Shown here one piece after another: positions 1 through 14,727 of a stretch of DNA of 64,000 nucleotides. A program made the position numbers and the translations under genes. A model generated the notes under the pieces. It was not told where the DNA came from, made no database searches, and was given only the letters and a program-made list of their open reading frames with translations. Within the stretch, counting starts at the first letter, position 1. Each line of letters starts with the position of its first letter. This DNA is from Membranipora membranacea. Its lineage: Eukaryota; Bryozoa; Gymnolaemata; Cheilostomatida; Membraniporidae. The stretch spans positions 12,467,001-12,531,000 of the forward strand of contig OU612067.1 of assembly GCA_914767715.1 (NCBI GenBank), in the 5' to 3' direction.

Positions 1-77
1 GTTGGTAATTGGTGAATTCAATAATATGCAAATGTAAGAGACAAACTTATCAAGCATTAGCCTGGATTACATTTCAG

Positions 78-2226
78 CTCCACAGACTAGACCAAGGAAT
101 GTTGCCCTCACAGCTCCAGTAGATAACTGTGTTCAAATATCGTATACAGAAGTTGAATACCCAAATGCACCGACCTCACAGATTGTCTATCAGGTACTGC
201 TTATTGATTTATTTCTTTTTACTGTAGTGAATCCCGCCTGACACTATGTGTTCTCATTATGAAACAAATTATCGGTATTCAAAGAGGTTCCAGCTTAATG
301 CTGAGTGGAATAAACGTACTAGCAGGTTAGGTTCTCCATATTCACATGGAAAATTTCAGCCCACAGTCCTGGAAATTCTGTATTATTAGACAATGACTGC
401 TCTCTTTCACCATCATAAAACATTACCAACACCACGATAACATCATGTGACATTCACTTCAGCCAAGGTGGTTACTACTATCTGGAGAGCAAACATGGAA
501 CACAAACTTCCGTGCTTGGTCATATGAAGTACTTGTTGTTCTTATCTGCACTGCCTGGTGCAAAGACTGCTTTTTGAGACACATGTGCATTTATATTAAT
601 AATACCATTTTTTAACCACTTTTTAATGATACTATTTTTGCATGCAAGGCAACTTCATTATCTTTTAGCAGAGTATGTGTATCAGCAACCTTTTTCTCGC
701 AACTTTTACAGTTAGTGATAGAATACAAATCAATCAATAAAATCATATTTTCCTGTTGGTATTAATGAGCTGAAAATGAAATGCTGACTTATTTCTTAAT
801 GCTGTCATGAATTGCGTTCGGCATTACATGTTGTCATTACACACTAGGCATAAGCATTTAAAAATGACACAAACTTTTGGTATTAGATCGGCTAGCAGGT
901 AAGGTTCTCAATATTCACCTCATAGAGTCAAATTCACAGTCTTGGTAATTCAGTATCCTTGAGCAACGACCGCTTTCATCTCCATCTGGGACCATTAACA
1001 CCTCCATTGCACCATTACACTTTACACCATGTGGCATACACTTCAGCTCAAATGGTGACTAAGATCCAGAGAAGAGATCGAAGAAGTAATATCCATTCTA
1101 AATTTATTCTATTCTCTCTCAGGATAAGGTTTCTATGGTCACAGTAACTTCTAAATAATGTCTTCAGAAGCCCAATTTCTAGACTTTCATCTTACGTTTT
1201 GTGATCACAAACTGAAGGCCAAACAAACAAATCAAAGTATTTTATCATTTTATGCTACTAGGAAAATCTCTTAATATATAAATGTATATAAACCTTAGAA
1301 AATTTTGTTTCAGTATCAATGCACATCAATGACTAACTGGCAGAATATCCCCTCTGACAAAAGAAGATGTGGTTACTCAGCTTATCAGATGGTTACATGT
1401 GAGATCAGAGCGCGTAATAATAACAACAACAACAACAATAAGAACAGTCTGACTGCCTCGGTCTGGAAATATACGAAATGTCAAAGTAAGATTATAAACA
1501 AATTTCTTGCTCAAAATAAAAATCGGGTATATTTTCTTCTGAGACAATATTAATACCAATGCTACACCAAAAATAACTGTTCAAATGGCTGAAATATGAC
1601 CAATTTTAAAAATCGAATGCAGCGTGCCATATTTTGATAATTTGGAATTATACGCTTTCAAAATCTCACGCTCTTATTTATTCATTTTCGCTACTATGCT
1701 GGTGCATTCACTGATTTTTCTCCCTACCAATTTTTTTACTACAGACCCTGATAAAGTAAGAAGTATCCAAAGAACAAAATCTGATTCACCAGAGATAAGG
1801 AATGGGAGGCTTCGATGGAAATACACAGTCACTTGGGAGGTACGAGAAATGACGTAATATACACATGACAGACGCATGTTTTAATTCTTACCATACTCCT
1901 GTTTTTTTTTGTAAAAAGATTTACTTCTGATTATAAATGATATCAATTATTTGAACTTAAATAATAATGTAGACAATTAAGAAACATTTAACAAATGATT
2001 CATATTGTGTTCCAGAATCCAATCAACATCAAATGTGCAAGAATCAGAGGAAACAACCCATACCAAGTACGTGGATATGAACTTACAGGATGGAACAACT
2101 TACCAACTAATAGATACGAGTTCTATACAGATGGATATGAGACAATTTCACTTTATGTCAGAATTTACAATAATGAAGATTATGTCTCATCTGAAGAACA
2201 GATAACTTTTACAACAGACAGACTCA
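78..2226 (+). CDS. Gene A FN3-like modules 1 and 2
   Basis: Exons 78-193 and 1314-1485 encode module 1, which carries the VEYPNAPTSQ and CGYSAYQ blocks. Exons 1745-1839 and 2016-2226 encode module 2, which carries RLRWKYT in its first half and YTDG plus ITFTT in its second. The closest relatives are gene B exons 12-15. The long exon of module 1 contains an AAC/AAT run at about 1416-1440 that makes eight consecutive Asn, where the gene B copy has a much shorter run. The first exon starts in phase 1, so at least one more exon lies upstream of the window. Confidence 0.8.
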
Positions 2227-5200
2227 GTGAGTGTCCATAATAATAATGTAAAAAAAAGTAATTGGGATTGTACAGCACACTCAATTCTATTCCTTATAAC
2301 TACACGTCACAGCAAGAATTGTAATAAAGAAGCCGCCACACAACGTGGCGGCTTTTTTGTTCTCTCTGATGGATCTGGAATTTCAATAGTGCTTTTTCAT
2401 GTGTGAAATTTCCAACTCATAGACTCTTGAAACATGATTTGTAGCAGCACTGTCGGATCGAGTAAGATCACGACAGTTCACTGCTGGCAGAGTTCATATG
2501 AGATTACTATTACTTTATAATACTGAATGCAGTTTTTCGGCAGTTTGATGATTTTATTACTGAACTACACCCTGGGGCAAACGCCCCAGGCAACTGATAA
2601 ATTGCAACGCCAAGTTGTAACTGCATCTTCAGAGCAAAAACCACTGTTCTTTATACTGACCTGTATAAATAGGTCGTAAAAATAGAAACAGGTGGGATGA
2701 TACGTCATTATTTTGATGGCCAACCTCCGCATTTAGATGGTAATTAAATGTGCAAAAAATGGAAGTAAATGCGGAAGAGTATAACAATTAATCAGATTAG
2801 GACCATGGCAACCATGACAGTGCAATATACAATGCCTAACTTCATGTAGAGTCATGCACCTAGGCGTGTCACATACAGTGTATGTGACAGCACAACGGAT
2901 AGAACGTTATACATAATCTCCACAGGCAGACGGCCAGTATCTAGAAATAGTCAACTGGTCATGGGAACTGAATATTTAAACAGACACAAATATTTACATC
3001 GAGATATTTTCTTTGATATTTTCAGGTCCACAGACAAAACCTCAGAATTTTGTTTTAACATCAACTTCTTCCAGTTGTGTTCGCTTATCTTGGAACCCTC
3101 CGGCACATCTCAATTCACCTCCAACTGAAGTTTCTTACCAAGTATGTACATTTTAAAAAATAGTTATTACATTTATAACATTGATCTTCAATTGCAAAGT
3201 TACGATCAGGATTTTAGCCAATCTGTCCTCAAGTTTAGCATGTTGGACATTGCTATTTACAGGTACACTAGAAAATTTGTAATTTTACTCGGATTTTCCT
3301 TTGACAGCATAGCTGCAATTCAAACGGATGGAGGAGAGCCAACAACAATGAACAAGTGTGCACATTTTCACCGTTCACAGAAGTGACTTGTTTACTAAAA
3401 GCGATTAATAATATGGGAGACAGTTCTTTGGCAACCTCTACTTCAACAACACACTGTGCAGGTAAATTTTTATCCAAGTTAAAACATGAAATACATTTAT
3501 GTAGACCTGTGTTAATTGCATTGTTAGTAGATATTCACGAGGCTTGAAGTGCGTATCAGAGAGTCATAGGTAAGATGTAAAATATTTCAATAAAAAAATT
3601 TCCAATCCCGTATATAACATAACACCTGATAAATATTGGGATATAGTTTGATTATTGACACCATCATTTGTTTCAATACCCCATTTTGACATAACTATTA
3701 TATAACTATTTCTATTGTTTTGTAATTCATCAGCATCCTCCTCTCCAAGAAACATCATTTTCACAGATCAGGGCACAACTATGAATTCTGGACGCGTCAG
3801 ACGCAAATACAGTGTAGGCTGGACTGTAAGTTAATAACCTCGACTCTCTCTTTCCAAAACTTACCACATCAAGTTAATTCAATTAGATTTACAGTTTGCA
3901 AAGTATATATATCACCGGCAGAGGCTGAAAAGCCATTATTAAATCTGTTAATTCTTACCATCAAAATTAAACGAAGGTTTGTAGGACAGCATAGATTAGA
4001 GGTTTAGAGAGGCAAATTTCTTGGATCTGGGGTTGACAAGATAAAATCTGGGGTAGAAAAGATCTGGGGTTGAACTCATTGATCTGAGATTGAATTCTAC
4101 ACCCCACAGACCCCCACAACCAGTATGATAAGGAGGCCTGTGCCCTCGAGGCAGTCAAGGCCAACTAGTAGTGTGTAGTGACAAGTACCAAGGAGTAACT
4201 CCTTACATGTACTCCCTCTCAGCAGTATCATGTATTTGATTTGAACTGACCACCATTTTCCCAGATTGCACCATAAAATGATGATTCTATTTCAATTTGG
4301 CTTGCAAACATAACTAAGCCTTCTTAAAATGAACATATCCTTTGAGTAACCAACTCTTCTTCATTCCTCCATACAACCACCTGCTAGGCATAGTGTGCCT
4401 GCAAATTTCCAATAACTCATTGGAGTTTTATCAGAGAGACAACCAGTTAGAACACAAGTATGATGATGATGGTGGTGCATGAGTGGGTCCAGATTATTAA
4501 CCTGAATTGAATAGGGTACAGTTTGGGTGGGTGAAGTGAGTAAGAGGAATGAGACTGAGAGAGAAACAGTTTCCTCTATCCACCCACCAAACAATCTTAA
4601 TCTATTGGTCAGGAGCACATACACTGTGGAATGTATTAGAATTGACTCACCTCTTAGTCTTGGAGAACTGAAATTCAGACGAAATTGTTGTTATTCCATA
4701 GGAAAAGCATTGGGCAAATTATAGTATTCTCATAATAAAACAACAAAACAAACAAATATTTTAAAGAGTTTTGACGGCTTGGGTGCTGCTGCTGGCAGGT
4801 TTTCAGGGTCCCCCCAGACCACCCAGCCCGCAAAGTGATGGAGCACCAGATATAGAACCCAGCCAACTTGTCATGTTTGACACTCATGGGAAAACCACTG
4901 AGCTTGAGATTTGCTTTAGCAAGAATATTGGATTATTTCTATAGAATAGAGTCAAATGTGCACTCTCCCCATCAAAAATCTGTAAACATGTGAAATTCAA
5001 GCTATGACCTTTGACTGACCTGGCCGAACTCCAGATGAACGCACAACAGAATAATTTGTGGGTGGTAGGTAATAATTTCAGGAAGCATGTTCTAAATAAA
5101 AAATTTTTTGGTTTAAAATCTTTGGAAAAGGGTACTTGAATATAAAGTCCCTAGTAACGGTCCTTGACAACACCACTTTAATGCAATAGAAAGTAAGTTT

Positions 5201-8200
5201 AAGCCTGTTTTAGCCTGTTATACTTCTCAACCCCTGATTTTCTCTCGCAACTCCAGATCTATTCAACCCCATGAAAATCTGGAGTTGTAAATTCAACCCC
5301 CGATAGGCCGGGGAGTCTGGGGTACTCCCTACGCCCCTGTAGAGAGGCATCATTATAAATTATAAATACTGGTTATGTTTATCTTATTTGTTATAGGAGC
5401 CGGAGGTGATCAATTGTCAATCTCTGAGACCTAGCAACAAGTACGCCTTTAAAGATGCTAATGGTAACTGGCATAACACTAATAACAGCAATTTCATCAT
5501 CTTCACAGAGGGAAATTTCCAGGTCACTGTAGGAGTAACAGCTACTAATAACCAAAACTTTGTATCAACCGAGGCAGCCGCAACATTTACCACTCACCCA
5601 TTCCGTAAGTCATAAAATCTGTCTCCTGACTGAAAACAATATGAATTAACATCATACAGAAGGCCCAGAGAAGAAGTCATTGGGAGAACATAGGCTGTAA
5701 TTTCATGATTATTATTATGTTTGAGTTGCATCATTGTTCTTTAAATAATCCTCAATAACCTGTCAACATTTGGAGTACACACGCAATAGCTGTAAGATCT
5801 GACTTCACCGCGACCAGTGGTGGCTGAGATGGAGTGTGTATTTGTTGTTCCTGTTAGTTTCATTATAATTTCCGGAACTTTAACATCAAAGAAAACATCA
5901 ATAAAAAAATTGACACTTGAACCAAAAGAAGCGCGCCATCCTAAACTTGCCTTTTCAACAAAGTCTCTGTAAAGATGTGTGTTTAAACAATCACAGTTTC
6001 ATGTGGTATTGGTTTCGGTACACGTGGTAAGAGTCTAACTACCTCGGGATACAGAATATCAGGATTACCTTCATGTGCAACTCACACATCAGCCATATTG
6101 AAGCCTTCTTATAGATACTTTTACATCAAAGCAGGAATGAGGAAATGACAAATAGTTATTTGTGCATCTAATAATTGAGCCTGAGGACTTCAGTTCAGGC
6201 TTATCACATCCACTTTTCATGATTTGGGAATTTGTGTGTGTTGTAGGCCCTCAAAAGGCCCCTACAATGATGCAGCTTTTCTCAACTACTCCTAACTGTG
6301 TCACTATGACCTGGAACCCTCCACTGTATCCCAACGGACTGCTACAATATTATCAGGTACAATTGATTAGTCTATAGTTTGATTTCCTATTTTACAAATT
6401 AAAGTTGTTCCATTTGAATTAAATTCAGTTTTGAGCGAATTCGGCTCTACTTTGATTCTCATACTACACTTAATATGCTTATATTATTTATTCTAAATTC
6501 AAGCATTTTTACTCATAAAGCTGCGTTTACATCAGGCCGTCTCCATCAGCTGCCCACCAACTCAAGACTGAGCAGTCTTTAACCCAAAGTCTGAGCCAGA
6601 GTCTGAGACTGGCATGTGTTTACATAGCAACGGCTTAGCCAATGTCAGTCTCAGAGTAATGTAAACAGAAAATAAATGTGAGTGATAGAACAAAGGGCAG
6701 TATTGTGATCGCTAAATTAGGAATTTGTGTTAAGACTGGCTGTCTTGAGACTGCAAAACGAGCACTGCTCGAATTGCCAGACACCTTCTTTAAAGCCGGT
6801 CAGACATGGTCAGTCAACCGTTTTTTTCATTCACACTACACAGTCTCAGCCTCCGTCTTAGTCACTTGTTGGTCAGACTCAAGACTGGGCCAAAAGACGG
6901 TAGGAGTCAAGCCAGCAGATTGTTTTCATCTCAATTTGTTTAATGGTCATTAGTAGATACACATTTTAACAATGTAATATGGGTTGTGATAACAATATTC
7001 ACTTGGTATTTTAGTACAAATGTACGGACGATAATGACTGGGCAACGTTCAGTGGTAATCGCAGTGGAAACAGATGCGATTACAGCCCCCGTTATTCAGT
7101 CTCGTGTAGAGTAAGAGCAAGAAACAATCAAGGGTGGAGTGATGAAGCCTCTGTTGGGTCAATAAAAACTTTGTGTGATGGTGAGTATTTGCGAAATTAA
7201 AATTAAACAGTGTCAGATAAGCCCTTTATCAATAGACCTTGCTTGTTTGAACAATAAATTGTTTATGGAGTAATGCATCCAGCTTGTCAGAAAATAAATC
7301 AACCAAACAACAAAATGAATGAGACTAAAATGATAGATTGGGTTAATAAGTGGTATGAAGCATTGTTAGAGCCTAAATGTATCAGAAAGCAGCAACTATG
7401 ACAATGTGAATATATAAAAATGTTGCGGTACTAAAAAATATTAGTGTCTATATTCCAGCTCCAACAAAACCACTAGATATTCGAATAATATATATCAATG
7501 AAAGGAATAATGGAGGTAGAAGAAGATTAAGATACAGAATTAGTTGGCAGGTAAAGAAAAACTTTATAACACAACCTATAATCTATATACACCTTGATTA
7601 GTCATCAAAGTATCTCAATGTTGTCCAGATTTGCTTACTCATGATCCATAAAATTGTTTTATGAGGTAACGAAAGACAGCAAAACACTGTTCTGTTAATC
7701 ACTAGAATATTATGACTACTATACTATACTACGTTCATTGAAGTTTCAGATTGCATTGTGATCGTTTATACACCCGTCTACTTTGGAAAAGTATGTTGAC
7801 ACTGTTGTCACTGATTCTTCTAAACAAACTCATTGATTCTACTAGCCAGAAACCACTGAAATTGAATAGTGTATTATTTTTCATAGATAACTCTGCACAC
7901 TCATTGAAATACATGTGATTGGTCAATATCAAACAAATATGCTCCATTCTTTTTTGCAACTTACCAGGATCCCAATGCTCACAACTGCGAGAGACTAAGA
8001 ACCGTAAACACATTTCAAGTGTCTTCTTCAAATTTAAATGGTCAAAAATACACAACAGGGAGGACATATGATATATATGCTGACGGTGTTACAGATGTCA
8101 CTGCAGCTGTTGAGGCATTCAATAATCATAACAACAAATCCCTTCCGGAAACAAAAGTGATCACAACTCAGCCTATGAGTATGTTGCCAGGGGCTTATAT

Positions 8201-11200
8201 TGAATGAATAAAAATTTTAAGTAAATAATTTGTATGAGTTGATGTTGGAAAATTTTATTCCGTTATTCTCAAGGTTTACCACCATTCATATTTGCTCACA
8301 TTCTACCAGAAAATTAAATATCATTGTGTCTCCTTACCTGACAGTTAGTTGCCTTGCAGGAAGCCTCATATTGATATATTACCTTACTTCACACTGTCAA
8401 ATGACAAAACTCATGACATATACCACTCCTGTCAAAAATGTTTGTTTTACAGGGCCTCAGACTATTCCCACAGCCTTCAGTGTTGTCTCAAAAACATATG
8501 AGTGTGTTACATTGACATGGGGAGAACCGCAATACCCGAATGGAAACATTTCTCATTACCAGGTTTGTGTTCTGTTGATGAAGACTTCCATGCGATACAA
8601 TGGTGTTGCGGTAATATTCCTAACAAGTATACCGTACTGATTGATTATATTTTTTTTGTGATTGTAAACCGTCATCTCATATGGTAAAGCAACACTAATT
8701 GAGAGGGCAATCATCAAGTCGTATTAAGGTAAATGAAGTTGTTTAGCAGACGGAGCTGCTAATAAATCAATTTAGATTCCGTCATAAAACTATGATTTTA
8801 TTGCAACAGCAAAGACTCAAGATATTTTATTTCAGAAAATTTTCAAGCTCTGTTTTGCAATGCTATACAACCAGAAAATGTGATGAACACCCTGTGGTGA
8901 ATGCTCAATAGAATAATCAAAACTTGATTTGGGTCTAAAGATGCATGGATTAAGGACAGCATGACAAACAGCAATCTGCAACAAAAAGTTCACGAAAAAT
9001 ACTACCTAGTTCACTGGCAAATAGAACTCATGAGTTGCTATCTTCTCCCTCAACTTATTGTTTGGGCTTTCAGAGCAGAAGTCAACAACAGACAATCTCA
9101 AATCCGATCCAGATCAAAATAATTTTATTTGAGAAAATAATCAAAGACTCTCTTGACCTTGTAAACAGGGTATTTGAAGAATTTTCCCATTCATTGCATT
9201 CCATTCTCTATTTGTTCCTCATAGTTCAAATGCTCAGGAAACGAGACTTGGACTAATACAAGCAGAACAAGCTTCACCGTAGATCATTGTGTATATGATG
9301 CATACAAAGAAGTAGAATGTCATATAAAAGCTACAAACCAAATTGGAGACAGCAATGTGGCGAGTCAAGACACAACAACCCTCTGCACATGTGAGCTACG
9401 ACAGTTATTTATTCACCGTGACTGTTCCATTATTTTGAATAAAACTCTTTTTATTTTCGTGGATTAACTTAGGGGCTGTGGTTGAGAAAAGAATAAAGAG
9501 AGCTCACAACTTGAACTTTAAGTGAAGGCACTCATATCGAAAAGTAAAATTTAGTGACTATATCAGGCACTGGTTGTTTTAAGTCAAGAGTTGATCACCT
9601 GACCTCAACTTGACCAAGAATAAGAACAAGAACACGTTCAAGCATGTATCATGTATTTACACAACCATTGTTTGAAATGTTATAACCTGGTATATTACCA
9701 GAACCTTTCGTTATTTAACACCCATTACCCAAATCTTTCCACTCAAGAAGTTACTCCACCAGTATAAGTCTGCTCTAATGTGATCACAGCTCTGAGTAGT
9801 CAATTACAGGTTTTCTAATGGTTAGCATGCTTGTTGTTCACTTCCAGGTGATAAGTGTCACAGATGTCAAGGGTTCAAGTTCAGCATCCTGTAGTGTCCC
9901 TATTTCATGCTCAAATATTTTACCACGCAATGGATATGCGTGGGAAGTCACATTAGAGTTGTCAAACCTATCAAAGAAATAATCTATTAATGTATTAATG
10001 TATTACTATCTTTGTTTCAGACCCGGTGTTGCCTGAAGATCTTGCAGGCTATCTAAGTCAGGACATAGATAACTCGACAGGTACACAGAAGCGGAGGATC
10101 AAGTTGAACTTGCCAATTCAGGTGAAAAAAACACTAATCAGTTTGATATCGGTTCAGTTTTAACTTTATGTCACGACTGTCATCAGAGCCACACGGCTTA
10201 AATATATCACAAAATTTAATCGCATTTGATTAAGCAAACAGATCCTGATATCGTTTGCAAATATCTTCACATTAAATAAATGTACTTTGTGTCTTTCAAA
10301 TATTAGGATATTAATCCGAAATGTGAGGAGGTGAGAAACAATGGAATATCATTCCTGGTTGTCGGAACAGAGAAGGAGGCACAAAATACATTCCCTGTTA
10401 CTGATCTGGATGCAGTGACAAAATATTCAGTACGTATCATGGTGAGGAATGACCAAGGATTCCAGACAAATACTACTGTTGAATATGAGACAGGAGAGTT
10501 AGGTAAGCTACACATTTTCATTAACAGATGTGTATATGGGTTTACACACATTTTCCATGTAACTGTTATTGCAGCCAATATCAATATATTTCGTGATAAA
10601 GTGTCAATACCTAGAAGCCTTCTGCATGACTGTCTAAATTTAAGAATAATATGTCTTCCTTTTCTACAATGACAATGCCCTAAAGTAGTAGTGCAAGATC
10701 GTCGGTCACTGTTTGATCTTCGGATGGGTATAAACTGAAATTAGTAATGATATGTGCAGTATTTTCCTCAGACTGCAACAATAACAAAAGAACTGAGCTG
10801 TGTGAACTGAGATGATAGCACATTAGGCATGACCTAGCGGTCTAACCTTCACAGACCCTAACAATATCTCTGTAGCATATATTATATGTGAGAAGTCTAC
10901 TTCTTTTAGCAGGCTATTCACATAAAGGTTGCGACTATGATTTTACTCACACAAAATTAGTTAGTTTCCAACAAACAACACATCAATTTGTTTCTTTTAC
11001 CTTCAACCACAAAATGGTAACTTTCTCTTTATTTACTCCTCTTTTAACAGCTCCTTACTCAGAACCAAGACTACAACTTGAGATGAACAGCTCCTGCGCA
11101 ATTTTGAATTTGGAGCCACCCATTGATCGGAACGGCTTTATCACCCGTTATGAAGTACGTATTATGTTTTATGAAGCAAGTGAAATGGATAATATTGGCT

Positions 11201-14200
11201 TCAGAAAACTATTTGGTGTGTACCTATTTCAGTGATTAGGAGAAAACATTAAAGTGAACAAGCAGTTTAAAAACATATTTATTTTACATGTAGATGTCGC
11301 ATAATAAGTGGTGTCACAAAATTACCAAAAATTTAGGCTCAAAAATCAATCCAACCAAATTTATTTTTAGTACGACTGCGGATACTTTGATGAAGTGCTG
11401 AGTTTCAATCGCATTGTGAATACATCAGATCTCAATAATCGCAGCAACAGGATAGAGGTCTGTGGTTTTCACTCAGCGTCCCACATTAAATGTACGGTGA
11501 GAGCTGTCAATAGCATAGGATCAAGCCCATTAGCTATCGGGGAAGGATACACAGTGCTTGAAGGTAATGTTGAATAATTATGATCAGTCAAATTTCCAAA
11601 TCTGCTAACACAGTTATCAACACGAGAGGCACCCATTACTTTCTTGCACCTTTTAACACAGCTACGCATTTCAAAGGAGCACTAGAGGTCTGTTTTATAA
11701 ATGAAGATGTCTGCCATGCTAAATCTGGTGTCCAATCCTCATCTAACCAATCATAACATAGCATGATAAACTATTTGTGCATAGCAGGAATTTAAACCAA
11801 TCATAAACCAAGGTGATTGATGTTACCTCCTGCCAGTAAAAGTCAAGTTTTTGGGTTGGAATGGGTTGCAAGAATTGGCCCTCTTTTTTCGGCTCTCCTC
11901 CCACCATCAGAAGCAATACCTGGTACCAATGAATGAATAGTTTCATCTCTTCGAAGAAGAAAAAAATAGCTTTTCACTTTCACCATCAAACAGCTGATGC
12001 TCAAAAATTGTATATGTTAATGGTGTGTATCAGAACCTGTGCTTTGCTTTGCTTCGCTTTGCTACGCTTCCCTAAGTTATGCGAAAGATGACTAACATAG
12101 TGGTGGGGACCAGGTTTGATACAAAAATTGTGGTACACAAAGTAACATTTTATAGCTCCTGTGATAATGGACACTGTTATCCAAAAGGTTTGATATTCTC
12201 AATTCTAGGGTTTGAAAAGGAATGAATCTAAATAGCAAACCTTTTGCGGGCAAGGTCTGACATCTCAAACTTTTAGATAAAAGATCCCGCAATGTTTGTT
12301 TACACTCATAATTGGCACCATGCCAACACAATTGCTTGACCAAATATAGCCTTAGTTCTCAGCAGTCATTCGGTGTCATGGGTTGGGCGGTTATCCAGTT
12401 TATTGCCCTGAGGCTATATATAGCACATTTTTTCATTGGCAGCTACAAGGGGGATGGATGGATGGAGCTGTCGGACTTGGGAGGAAGGGGTCTTAATCAA
12501 CAAGCTAAGATACAGTGTGAATAATTTTGCTTGTGAGTTACAGCAGTATTATGAATTGTATCCTTACTGTTGTTAGATAAAAAGCCAAAAATCTCACTAA
12601 TACTGACTATGTAATATCAATAATTAAAGACACAAAAGACAAAAGTATTGTCACTCAATTGAAATATGGCATCACGCAATTAAATTAATTTACGAATACA
12701 ATATAAAATTGCGATTATATGCAGAATTTTGGTAGCGACAGTAAATAAGTGAATAAACAGAATACTCTATTGTTATAAATGTCAACAGCTTATAGATTAT
12801 GTATCTACAGGAATTTAAAGTTTTAAAACAGCAACATCATTATTGCGATTAAACAAATTTTCAATTTATTTTATGCACTTCGAACAGATTCAAAACATTG
12901 TAGGGGTAAAAATATGAAAACAATGATGAAAAATATTAGCACGTTTTTAGATATAGATTGTGTCTGGGAAAGTTTAAGTTTACTTATTGGCTTGGCACTG
13001 TGTAGACGTCACAAGACATTATTTATTTCTATAAAGTGATAGTAATCGCGTCTCTTATTTGAGTAATTTGAATTTAAAATAAAGTGTCACTCAAACAGTG
13101 CTATCGCTGCGAGACTGCCACAAATTCTGTTGATGTAAAGATCTTTTGATTTTATCACCAGGGTCAGAGATTAAGTCTTGACCTACAAAATAAAAAAACT
13201 ATGAATGAATAAGAGGTGTGGCATAATAATGATTTCCATGCAGAAATTCAGACAATGACGCATATTTTAAGTTATGGGTTTTGATAGCCATAATTGATAG
13301 CCATAGTCTGTAACATAGCTTTCCATTACCCAAAGGTTTATCTATGCGACATGCTCATAAACAAATAATAGCAGAAGAAATTTATTGATTAATGTTGTTT
13401 TTAGGTTTTTCATTGATATCTTTCATCCAGCACGATGACTACGCCAGCAAAAAATTCTCACAGGTGGTGACTCTTACCGGGTTCGCTTCCATAAAATATC
13501 TTCTTTCCGATGGCCTTCGAAAATATACAGGCGGCAACATGTAACTCACCAGTAGAGAATAATCTGCAAAAGAAAGAGTGAAATTCTGGTTTACAGACTT
13601 GCTGCTAACATCTCACTCATACCGTTACTGAGACACTCCATGGCATGAGAGAACCCAGAAAAAAAAAAAAAAAAGGAAGCAAGACAATTAACACAATCAA
13701 TCAATACTGAGCTTCTTCACTGACAATAGATGGTGATGAGCAACAGTTTTTTAGCCCCAGACATTTGCTGAGACATTCCACAGCACGAGAGAACCCACAA
13801 TTGTGCGGTCGTCACAAGGCAAAAACGGGCTATCTGCGGATTAAAATATTCCTGGTAAAACACGTTTTCCAAATCTCTAATTTTCTAATTAACATTAAAA
13901 TTATTGCAAATATACTTTTATATGTGAAAAATTAAGATGATTCATTTGGCGTTAATTAATTAATGATCAAACAAGCGGTTCAAAAGATATCGCAAAAAAA
14001 TTCAGATTTGACTATTTCTTCGGGCAAAAACGGTCTATCTGCATCAATTGTCATTCAAAACGAGTCATTGTTAGCAAGCGCAGTCATTAGAAACGTAGTT
14101 GCATTGTTCAAATGAATGCATTCAATAGAGCATGGCTTTCATTGTCATTGAGAAAAAAATAACTTATAGACCTTTTTTGCTCGAAGCTTTCAGGCTATTT

Positions 14201-14640
14201 GTGAACAAAAGAAATTTCAAACAGGATTTTTTCCAATTTCTGGTAGGAGTTTCAGAGAGATTTTGATAGCGTTAGAAAGCGAAAAAAATAGCTTAATTTG
14301 AATAACAAAGAAAATGAATTTTTGAAAAAAATACATATAGACCTTTTTTGCCGGTGATTATTACATTGGACAATTATGACAGGGTAGGAGGCAACTTACC
14401 AATGTCTTGCGTGAACTGTCTGATTCCATCATTTTACCAGTAGTGTAATTAATTAATTAATTAGAGTTGTAGATTTAATAGAGATACGCCTAAACTGAGA
14501 GTGAACATTTTTCATCGAGGAAAAATGGCGAAGTATTGAAGCTGCACTTCTTCTTTGGCTGGTAAACAAGCAACTGACCCAGTTTATCTTGAGATGTTTG
14601 TAGCAATGATAATTCACACCCTGCGTCTTTAGAAAAGATG

Positions 14641-14727
<87 letters not shown>

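Noticed and set aside
2332-2358. Intrinsic bacterial-type terminator
   Set aside because: The surrounding DNA is a metazoan intron with exons on both sides, so a rho-independent terminator makes no sense here.
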